Source: Rhodospirillaceae bacterium UBA6608
GTDB taxonomy: Bacteria; Pseudomonadota; Alphaproteobacteria; Rhodospirillales_A; Casp-alpha2
NCBI GenBank assembly: GCA_002433335.1
Contig: DJHY01000199.1
Span: 1-12,885, forward strand
Direction: 5' to 3'
DNA length: 12,885 nucleotides
This document shows positions 7,836-12,885 of the stretch, piece by piece. The notes under the pieces are model-generated. The model was not told the origin of the DNA, made no database searches, and saw only the letters and a list, made by a program, of their open reading frames with translations. A program made the position numbers and the translations under genes. How positions within the stretch are numbered: the stretch's first letter is position 1; each line of letters starts with the position of its first letter.

Positions 7836-8615
7836 TTAGAGCGTTCCCGGGAAGGACCCGCCGTCCATCAGGAAGTTCTGGCCGGTCATATAGCCGGCCT
7901 GGGCCGAGCAGATGAACGCGCACATATCGCCGAATTCCTCGGGCGTGCCGAACCGGCCCGCCGGATTGTCGGCGGAACGCTTGGCGCGCATTTCCTCGAC
8001 GGAGATCCCGGCCTGCTCGGCCTTGACCACCATGTTGGAGCGCAGACGATCCGTCTCAAACGGCCCCGGCAGCAGGTTGTTGATGGTCACGTTGTGGCGC
8101 ACGGTCTTGCGCGAAAGTCCGGCAACGAAGCCGGTCAGGCCCGCACGGGCGCCGTTGGACAGGCCGAGGATTTCGATCGGCGACTTCACCGCGGCAGAGG
8201 TGATGTTGACCACCCGGCCGAACTTACGCTCGATCATGCCGTCGACGGTCGCCTTGATTAGGAAGATCGGCGTCAACATGTTGGCGTCCAGCGCCTTGAT
8301 CCAATCGTCGCGGTCCCAATCGCGGAAATCGCCCGGGGGCGGGCCGCCCGCGTTGTTGACCAGGATGTCCGGGTTCGGACAGGCGGCCAGCGCCTGGGCG
8401 CGGCCTTCCTCGGTCGTGATGTCGCAGGCAATGGCGGTCACGTTGACGCCCGTTTCCTTGCGAATCTGTTCAGCGGTTTCCTCAAGCGGACCCGGCGTGC
8501 GCGCGGTGATGACAACGTCCACCCCCTCACGCGCCAAGGAAAACGCGCAGCCCCGGCCCAAGCCCTTGGACGCGGCGCAGACCAGCGCTTTCTTTCCTTT
8601 GATCCCTAAATCCAT
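7836..8615 (-). CDS. Atypical short-chain dehydrogenase/reductase-like protein
   Basis: A 259-residue SDR-fold protein resembling FabG-type 3-oxoacyl-ACP reductases. The Rossmann start reads ALVCAASKGLGRG (10-22), so the usual Thr of TGxxxGxG is missing, but the glycines are kept. DILVNNAGG (83-91), Asn112 and Ser140 (VVNITSAA) follow. At the active site, where Tyr-x-x-x-Lys is expected, it has Ser153-N-G-A-Arg157 (GLSNGARAGLTG), so both the catalytic Tyr and the Lys are replaced. The C-terminal GRFGTPEEFGDMCAFICS and GYMTGQNFLMDGG are normal for the family. A conserved subfamily with this [L]SN-x-x-R-x-G-L pattern is known to be annotated as BKR-like SDRs, so it need not be a broken gene. 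ATG 8615 has AAGGAAG (8622-8628) 6 bases upstream. Cofactor and substrate are unknown. The receiver gene follows downstream. Confidence 0.88.
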   Translation of the reverse strand: MDLGIKGKKALVCAASKGLGRGCAFSLAREGVDVVITARTPGPLEETAEQIRKETGVNVTAIACDITTEEGRAQALAACPNPDILVNNAGGPPPGDFRDWDRDDWIKALDANMLTPIFLIKATVDGMIERKFGRVVNITSAAVKSPIEILGLSNGARAGLTGFVAGLSRKTVRHNVTINNLLPGPFETDRLRSNMVVKAEQAGISVEEMRAKRSADNPAGRFGTPEEFGDMCAFICSAQAGYMTGQNFLMDGGSFPGTL

Positions 8616-8698
8616 GTGATGCTTCCTTTTTTCTATTGCGGCGGCAATGTCGCGCCGGTTCGTGGCCGCTATAGGACAAGGGAAAAGCCCACCCGGTC

Positions 8699-8716
8699 AA
8701 GGCCCCATGAGGCCTT
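8699..8716. repeat. Small perfect inverted repeat upstream of the glycosyltransferase
   Basis: AAGGCC (8699-8704) and GGCCTT (8711-8716) flank a 6-base loop in the 184-base spacer between the divergent dehydrogenase and glycosyltransferase starts. It ends only 3 bases before the CTGTCAT half-site. It may be an operator or have no function; no T-run follows. Confidence 0.3.
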
Positions 8717-8719
8717 TGA

Positions 8720-8748
8720 CTGTCATTAGAACATCACTTTACTTCCAT
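8720..8748 (+). promoter_or_regulatory. Candidate Pho box upstream of the glycosyltransferase
   Basis: Three 7-base units repeat every 11 bases on the plus strand: CTGTCAT (8720-8726, 7 of 7 to the PhoB half-site), ACATCAC (8731-8737, 4 of 7 to the second-half consensus CTGT(A/C)A(C/T)) and CTTCCAT (8742-8748, 5 of 7 to CTGTCAT). The 4-base spacers are TAGA and TTTA. The array ends 51 bases before the GTG start of the glycosyltransferase and points toward it. Only the first unit is strong, so this is a moderate candidate. A weak -10-like CATATG overlaps the end of the array (8746-8751). Confidence 0.45.
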
Positions 8749-8786
8749 ATGACCGGAACCCAGAAGAAACCGTTTTAAACCGGTCG

Positions 8787-8792
8787 AAGGGA
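8787..8792 (+). promoter_or_regulatory. Ribosome binding site supporting a GTG start
   Basis: AAGGGA stands 7 bases before GTG 8800. It decides the start of the glycosyltransferase, since no ATG lies in the first codons and the GT4 fold begins six residues later. Confidence 0.7.
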
Positions 8793-8799
8793 TTGCCCC

Positions 8800-9858
8800 G
8801 TGAGCCGTTCTTCCCTGCGAATCTCCGTCGTCACCGACGCGTGGTATCCACAGCCCAATGGCGTTGTCCGCGTCATGGGCACCGTGGTCGAACGCCTGAA
8901 GGCATTGGGCCATGAGGTTCAGGTGATCTCGCCCAACCTGTTCACCACCCTGCCCTGTCCGACCTATCCGGAAATCCGATTGTCGTTGCTTCCCGGCCAG
9001 CGGGTCCGGGCGATGCTCGACGAATTCCGGCCGGACGCGATCCATATCGCGACCGAGGGACCACTCGGCTCCGCCGCCCGGCGCTATTGCCTGCGCAACG
9101 ATCTGCCGTTCACCACGGCCTATCACTCCAAGTTTCCGGAATACATCCACGCCCGGGCGCCGATCGTTCCGCTGTCGCTTCTGTACCGCTGGATCAGGGG
9201 CTTTCATGCGCCGTCGTCGCGGGTCATGGTGCCCAGCCATTCCGTCCATGACGAATTGGCGGCCAAGGGCTTCGCCAACCTGCGGCCCTGGTCGCATGGG
9301 GTCGATACCGAAATCTTCAAACCAGGCCCCAAGGATTACATCGACCACCTGAACCTGCCACGCCCGATCCACTTGTTCCTGGGCCGGGTGACGGTGGAAA
9401 AGAACCTGCCGGCTTTCCTAGACCTGGAATTGCCGGGATCGAAAATTGTCGTCGGCAGCGGTCCGGCGCGGGAAAGCCTGATGGCCAAATATCCGCATGT
9501 GCCGTTCTTCATCGCCGACGGGGATGCGGAACTGGCCCAGTACTACAATGCCGCCGATGTGTTCGTCTTTCCGTCGCTGACCGATACCTTCGGCCTGGTC
9601 ATGCTGGAGGCCTTGGCCTGCGGCATTCCGGTCGCGGCCTTTCCCATCACCGGCCCCAAGGACGTGATCGGCACGTCGGGCGTCGGGGTTCTGGATAACG
9701 ACTTAGCCGCCGCCGCGGCCAAGGCGCAAGGCATCGACCCGACGGCTTGCCGGGCGCACGCGTTGAAATTTTCCTGGGACGCGGTGGTCAGCGAGTTTCT
9801 GGACTATCTGGCCCCGATTGCAGACCTTCAAGAACCGCCCGCGCAAGCGGCACAGTAA
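8800..9858 (+). CDS. GT4-family glycosyltransferase (MgtA/PimB-like)
   Basis: A 352-residue GT-B retaining glycosyltransferase, expected at the cytoplasmic side of the membrane. The N-terminal acceptor domain has VVTDAWYPQPNGVVRVM (10-26, the glycine loop), HIATEGPLG (82-90) and TTAYHSKFPEYI. The C-terminal nucleotide-sugar domain has GRVTVEKNL (195-203; Arg196 and Lys201 fit the donor-phosphate contacts) and TDTFGLVMLEA (261-271), the E-x7-E motif with Asp262 replacing the first Glu, as is common in MgtA-like enzymes. There is no signal peptide or membrane helix. Relatives use GDP-mannose, UDP-glucose or UDP-glucuronate to glycosylate diacylglycerol or similar lipids; the donor and acceptor cannot be told here. 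Start GTG 8800 with AAGGGA 7 bases away. A Pho-box candidate lies upstream. Its last 71 bases overlap the convergent hdaA gene. Confidence 0.9.
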   Translation: MSRSSLRISVVTDAWYPQPNGVVRVMGTVVERLKALGHEVQVISPNLFTTLPCPTYPEIRLSLLPGQRVRAMLDEFRPDAIHIATEGPLGSAARRYCLRNDLPFTTAYHSKFPEYIHARAPIVPLSLLYRWIRGFHAPSSRVMVPSHSVHDELAAKGFANLRPWSHGVDTEIFKPGPKDYIDHLNLPRPIHLFLGRVTVEKNLPAFLDLELPGSKIVVGSGPARESLMAKYPHVPFFIADGDAELAQYYNAADVFVFPSLTDTFGLVMLEALACGIPVAAFPITGPKDVIGTSGVGVLDNDLAAAAAKAQGIDPTACRAHALKFSWDAVVSEFLDYLAPIADLQEPPAQAAQ

Positions 9859-10477
9859 TCGGGCGTTTGCGGGCCAGGGCTTCGGCGTCAATCGCCGCAG
9901 CCAGGTCGGCGGCGGCGCGGAACGTCCGATCCATGCGTGGCACCAGATAGGCCACGACTTCGGCATCGACCCGCAGCTGCCGGTCGGAGAAATGCTTGAC
10001 CAACAAGGCCGCCAGCAAGGCATCGTCCGGCGGCGCGATCTCGACCGCTGCGGAGCCCTTCAGGCGCGAGGCCAAGTCCGGCAGGGTCACCGCCCAGCGC
10101 GCGGGCGCTGTGCGCGCCGTGACCAGAACCCGTGCTTCAGCCGATTTGCAGGCATTGAAGAAATGGAATAGCGCTTCCTCGTCGAGGCTTCGCCTGGGGC
10201 AGTCCAGGTCTTCGATCACATAGGCCCCGCCGGGCGCGACCAGGGCCGCATCGGGGGCCTCCAGCAACAGCCCCTTGGTCCGGGCCAGAAAGACCTGCGC
10301 CAGATGGCTTTTGCCGCAATCCTGCGGTCCCCAGACGGCCAGCAGCGGCGTCGGCCAGTCGGGCCAACGGTCGATCCAGGCCACGGCCTCGCCATTGGCC
10401 GGAGTGACGAGGTAATCGTCGCGTTCCAAGGCCGGGCGGTGCTCGAAGGGAATGGGGATCTGGCGCGGGCCGGTCAA
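9788..10477 (-). CDS. hdaA: HdaA, regulatory inactivator of DnaA
   Basis: A 229-residue AAA+ protein related to the DnaA ATPase core but with no DNA-binding domain. With the beta clamp it stimulates ATP hydrolysis on DnaA after initiation, which prevents re-replication. The N-terminus has QIPIPF (6-11), a plausible beta-clamp-binding peptide (family pattern QL[SP]LPF). Walker A is GPQDCGKS (50-57), Walker B is YVIEDLD (86-92), sensor 1 is VLVTAR (117-122), the arginine finger lies in LPDLASRL (Arg138), and TFRAAADL holds a likely sensor 2 Arg. The start is a TTG (10475-10477) that overlaps the stop of the upstream membrane protein gene (TTGA); no ATG or GTG lies in frame upstream before a stop, and later starts would lose the clamp motif. 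Translation is probably coupled. The 3' end overlaps the glycosyltransferase gene by 71 bases. Confidence 0.88.
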   Translation of the reverse strand: MTGPRQIPIPFEHRPALERDDYLVTPANGEAVAWIDRWPDWPTPLLAVWGPQDCGKSHLAQVFLARTKGLLLEAPDAALVAPGGAYVIEDLDCPRRSLDEEALFHFFNACKSAEARVLVTARTAPARWAVTLPDLASRLKGSAAVEIAPPDDALLAALLVKHFSDRQLRVDAEVVAYLVPRMDRTFRAAADLAAAIDAEALARKRPITVPLARAVLEGLQSGPDSPETR

Positions 10478-11550
10478 GAGCCGCCATCCCCCGCGTGGTC
10501 ATAAAGCGCGCTTCTCTTGTACCGCCCCAGGGCATAACGGATCAGCACCCCGATCACCGCCGCCATGGGGACGGCCAACAGAACCCCGGTAAAACCGAAC
10601 AGAGCGCCCCCTGCCATCAGCGCAAAGATAATCCAAAGCGGATGCAGACCGACCCGGTCGCCGACGAAACGCGGCGTCAGGACATAGCTTTCCAAAGTCT
10701 GGCCGAACAGGAACACCCCGGCCACGGCGGCAATATGCCCCCAGCTGTCCAATCCGAATTGGAAGAACGCGATCGCCAGGCCGACGACCATGCCGGACGC
10801 GGCACCGAAATAGGGAATGAACGACACCGCCCCGGCGGCGACCCCGACCAGCAGGCCCGAGTTAAGCCCGACCATCGTCAATCCGACCCCGTAGAGCGCT
10901 CCCAAAGTCAGGCACACGCTGGCCTGCCCCCGGATGAACCCGGCCATGGTCTCGTCGATCCGGCGGGCCTGTTCGCGGATTTCCGGGGCCGCATCGCGCG
11001 GCAAATAGGAATCGACCCAGGCGACGATCTCATCCCACTCGCGCAGCAGGTAGAACGACACGATCGGCGTGATCAGGACCAGGGACAGCAGATTGACGAA
11101 GGCCAGCCCCCCGCTCCACAGCCCGGCCAGAAGTTCGGTCACCCATTGAATGACTTTGGAGCCGTATTTGCCCGCGGCATCGCGCAGTTCCTGGCTGTCC
11201 GTCGCCGGAAGGTGCAATTGCCATTCGCCCAGGATCGGCTCGATCCAGGCGCGGAAGTGGGCGAAGACTTCGGGCGCCAGCTTGATCAGGCCGACCACCT
11301 GATGCTGCAGCAACGGCACCAGGATAGCGATCACCCCGATCACGGCGGCGAAGAACCCGACGGTGATGATCGTGGTCGCCCAGGCACGCGAACAGCCCTT
11401 TTCCTCCAACCGATCCGCGACCGGATCCAGGAAATAGGCAACGGCCATCCCCGCCACGAAAGGCAGCAGGATGGCGCTGAGCATATGGATCAGGAAACCG
11501 GCGACAATCAGCCCGGCCAGCCAATAGGCCATGCGAACTTCGCGGGTCAT
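10474..11550 (-). CDS. AI-2E family transporter (PerM-like membrane protein)
   Basis: A 358-residue integral membrane protein of the UPF0118/AI-2E exporter family, of usual length. Hydrophobic segments are visible at about residues 9-42, 58-82, 147-168, 210-265 and 270-340, with a soluble loop at about 85-140. Family signatures are FIRGQ (205-209), IPYFG (245-249) and LTPRFVGDRVGLHPLWII (291-308) followed by AGGALFGFTGVLLAVP. Members have been linked to autoinducer-2 export and Na+/H+ antiport, but in this operon the function is unknown. ATG 11550 overlaps the stop of the DUF2066 gene (ATGA), and its own TGA overlaps the hdaA TTG, so the three genes form one coupled unit. The order perM-like gene then hdaA is common in alphaproteobacteria, which suggests a conserved link that is still unexplained. 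Confidence 0.9.
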   Translation of the reverse strand: MTREVRMAYWLAGLIVAGFLIHMLSAILLPFVAGMAVAYFLDPVADRLEEKGCSRAWATTIITVGFFAAVIGVIAILVPLLQHQVVGLIKLAPEVFAHFRAWIEPILGEWQLHLPATDSQELRDAAGKYGSKVIQWVTELLAGLWSGGLAFVNLLSLVLITPIVSFYLLREWDEIVAWVDSYLPRDAAPEIREQARRIDETMAGFIRGQASVCLTLGALYGVGLTMVGLNSGLLVGVAAGAVSFIPYFGAASGMVVGLAIAFFQFGLDSWGHIAAVAGVFLFGQTLESYVLTPRFVGDRVGLHPLWIIFALMAGGALFGFTGVLLAVPMAAVIGVLIRYALGRYKRSALYDHAGDGGS

Positions 11551-12719
11551 CCGGCTTTTTTCCCGCCGCGCAGCGGCTCAAGAGTCCAGACATCGCCCTG
11601 GCCCCGCAGGGCAAGGTCCGCCTGTTCCATGGCGATGATCAACTGACCGACGTCGCCGATGTAGTGCAGGATCACCTGCACCTCGGACTTGTTGATCTGC
11701 ACCAGTTCCGTCTCGCGGACGACGGCGACACCGCCGATTTTCTTCTTCATCACCAGCCAGTCACGCAGGCCGCCGATGGGAATATGCACGGCAATGGCTT
11801 CCTGGCGAGCCGACTGCAACAGGTTGTCGCGCTTCCAGTTGTCTTCGATCAGTTGCGTCACCTGCACCGCCGCGCGGGCCAATAGGGATTCGGCCGTTTC
11901 ACCGAATTCGGAGACATAGGTCACGACCGTGGTCTGTGGATCGATGGTCAGGTTGTAGCGGGTCAACGTCACATCCAGCACCCAGAGCGAGCGCGCCGGA
12001 TCATGGCGGATTGAAGCAAAGGCGACGGCGACGCTCCCGGCTTCGTACTTCTTGGCCATCGCCTGCAGGCGCTGTTGATCGCCCTGCACCACCTGATCGA
12101 CGCCGATTGCCGCGACATCTGCCAGATCGCCCAGCGGCAGAATCGTCGGCACCAGGCTCAACTGGCTGGACCGTTGCTGCCAGGCGGATCGCCACGGGTT
12201 GGGATCGTCCCACAGCAGCAAGGCCCCGGCGCGACGCAGTACCGGCAGGACCAGCACCGGCTTGGACGGCGTTTCAGCGAACGGAATATTGAAGGCGCGC
12301 AACAGCTCCCGGACCTCGGAGGCGCGGAATCGGTAATTCAGCTTGGCCAGATAGCGCACGGCCGAGGTCTTTTCCTCGGACACCGAGAAATCCTGGATGT
12401 ATTCGGTGATCTCATCCGGCGACAGCCCGGGCAGGCGCGGATAATCGGACTTCAGCGTCATGCGTTGCAGAAGGATCGTCATCGCCTGTTCCTGGCCTTC
12501 GCGCAGGGCCTGTTGGCGGGCGGCGGCGGCGGTTTCCGCCGTTACATCGACGGAGACTCCGGACACTTCATAGGGATTGGAAATCTGCGCCCGCGCCGCC
12601 AAGGGCAGCAGGCACGACAGCACAACGGCCAGGGCGATTGAAAAAGCCATGGACCGCGCTGAAGAAATGGGCCAATCCTGCGTTGCAAACCGGCGGGGAT
12701 TAAGTATCTTCGCCTCCAT
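11547..12719 (-). CDS. DUF2066 family exported protein
   Basis: A 390-residue protein of unknown function matching the DUF2066 family found upstream of hdaA in many proteobacteria. It begins with a positively charged n-region of about 23 residues, then a hydrophobic core MAFSIALAVVLSCLLPLAARA, with a likely signal peptidase I cut after about residue 44 (ARA before QISN), so the product is probably periplasmic. The mature part starts EVSGVSVDVTAETAAAARQQAL, typical of the family. ATG 12719 is chosen because GGAAGG (12725-12730) is a strong ribosome site 5 bases upstream. The inner ATG at 12650 would give a shorter classical signal peptide but has no ribosome site, and the open frame to 12776 lacks support. 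It is the first gene of the DUF2066 - PerM - hdaA operon and is divergent from purM. Confidence 0.82.
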   Translation of the reverse strand: MEAKILNPRRFATQDWPISSARSMAFSIALAVVLSCLLPLAARAQISNPYEVSGVSVDVTAETAAAARQQALREGQEQAMTILLQRMTLKSDYPRLPGLSPDEITEYIQDFSVSEEKTSAVRYLAKLNYRFRASEVRELLRAFNIPFAETPSKPVLVLPVLRRAGALLLWDDPNPWRSAWQQRSSQLSLVPTILPLGDLADVAAIGVDQVVQGDQQRLQAMAKKYEAGSVAVAFASIRHDPARSLWVLDVTLTRYNLTIDPQTTVVTYVSEFGETAESLLARAAVQVTQLIEDNWKRDNLLQSARQEAIAVHIPIGGLRDWLVMKKKIGGVAVVRETELVQINKSEVQVILHYIGDVGQLIIAMEQADLALRGQGDVWTLEPLRGGKKAG

Positions 12720-12724
12720 CGACG

Positions 12725-12730
12725 CCTTCC
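12725..12730 (-). promoter_or_regulatory. Ribosome binding site deciding the DUF2066 start
   Basis: GGAAGG on the minus strand, 5 bases before ATG 12719. It favours this start over the inner ATG at 12650, which sits nearer the signal-peptide core but lacks any purine-rich site. Confidence 0.65.
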
Positions 12731-12785
12731 GTCCGGGTCGCGAATTCGCCCGGATGCGGTCGGCGCAATCTAGCACACCCGACCG

Positions 12786-12792
12786 AGGGAGG
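12786..12792 (+). promoter_or_regulatory. Strong Shine-Dalgarno before the purM ATT codon
   Basis: AGGGAGG lies 5 bases before ATT 12798, an ideal spacing. No ATG, GTG or TTG stands in frame between this site and the conserved PurM N-terminus, so it points to ATT as the initiator. Confidence 0.65.
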
Positions 12793-12797
12793 AAGGG

Positions 12798-12885
12798 ATT
12801 AGCGACAGCGAAAAAAACGGCGCGGGCCTGAGCTACCGCGATGCAGGCGTCGACATCGACGCCGGTAATGCATTGGTGGATGCCA
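12798..12885 (+). CDS. purM: Phosphoribosylformylglycinamidine cyclo-ligase, N-terminus only
   Basis: The first 29 codons of purM, cut by the window end. PurM (AIR synthetase) closes the imidazole ring in de novo purine synthesis, using ATP. The recognisable stretch is GLSYRDAGVDIDAGNALVDA, which matches the conserved start of PurM (x-Y-x-D-A-G-V-D-I-D-A-G-N). The frame is closed by TAG at 12771-12773, and between that stop and the conserved region there is no ATG, GTG or TTG. ATT 12798 gives (M)SDSEKNGAG, which looks like usual alphaproteobacterial PurM N-termini beginning MSD or MSE, and a strong Shine-Dalgarno is 5 bases before it. It therefore seems to start with AUU, or the sequence has a T-for-G error. 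It diverges from the DUF2066 gene with 78 bases between. Confidence 0.8.
   Translation, partial: MSDSEKNGAGLSYRDAGVDIDAGNALVDA

Noticed and set aside
7780..7923. N-terminal extension of the receiver protein
   Set aside because: The extra 48 residues overlap the dehydrogenase gene in another frame and show no domain; the receiver fold starts right at ATG 7779.
10495..11646. 383-codon open frame on the plus strand
   Set aside because: It is antisense to the PerM-like gene. The protein is a Gln/Asp/Arg/His-rich string with no fold or motif, a typical shadow of a hydrophobic gene.
12612..12623. Lipobox-like VLSC in the DUF2066 signal peptide
   Set aside because: Leu at position -2 is unusual for a lipobox, and a normal signal peptidase I site (ARA before Q) follows; an exported soluble protein is more likely.
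1..12885. Mobile elements, CRISPR arrays, tRNA or rRNA genes
   Set aside because: No transposase or integrase frame, no regularly spaced direct repeats and no tRNA-like cloverleaf were noticed on either strand by reading; a dedicated tRNA or ncRNA search was not possible.

Overview
The window reads as GC-rich alphaproteobacterial chromosome, most likely a Rhodospirillales-type organism. The evidence is the gene content and order: rnd, a ppk-ppx pair, hdaA behind a PerM/AI-2E membrane protein and a DUF2066 protein, and a divergent purM. From general knowledge this is a common alphaproteobacterial neighbourhood. I see no tRNA, rRNA, CRISPR array, transposase or integrase. The species cannot be fixed from the sequence.

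Layout, left to right. (1) 1-1143, plus strand: the 3' end of ribonuclease D, then a small glutathione S-transferase. (2) 1140-4944, minus strand: ppk (polyphosphate kinase 1) followed by ppx (exopolyphosphatase), the pair that makes and degrades polyphosphate. (3) 4945-5246: a 302-base intergenic region between the divergent ppk and chemoreceptor starts, with a good Pho-box candidate facing ppk and several inverted repeats. (4) 5247-7385, plus: a membrane chemoreceptor with a large periplasmic sensor domain. (5) 7399-8615, minus: an atypical short-chain dehydrogenase, then a single-domain CheY-like receiver; a strong hairpin lies where the receiver gene meets the chemoreceptor gene. (6) 8800-9858, plus: a GT4 glycosyltransferase of the MgtA/PimB type, with a CTGTCAT-based, 11-base-periodic Pho-box candidate upstream. 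(7) 9788-12719, minus: a tightly coupled operon DUF2066 - PerM/AI-2E - hdaA (ATGA and TTGA junctions); the hdaA 3' end overlaps the glycosyltransferase gene by 71 bases. (8) 12798-12885, plus: the first codons of purM, whose only plausible initiator is ATT.

Two themes stand out. First, phosphate: a Pho-box candidate precedes the polyphosphate synthesis/degradation pair, and a second precedes a glycosyltransferase from a family that in related bacteria includes glycolipid synthases induced by phosphate starvation. This suggests, without proving, a shared PhoB response. Second, the block chemoreceptor - receiver - dehydrogenase - glycosyltransferase separates hdaA from ppk, which are usually neighbours in alphaproteobacteria, so the block looks like a lineage-specific insertion. 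Most genes belong to known families. The most unusual observations are the ATT start of purM, the dehydrogenase lacking its catalytic Tyr and Lys, and the paired Pho boxes.
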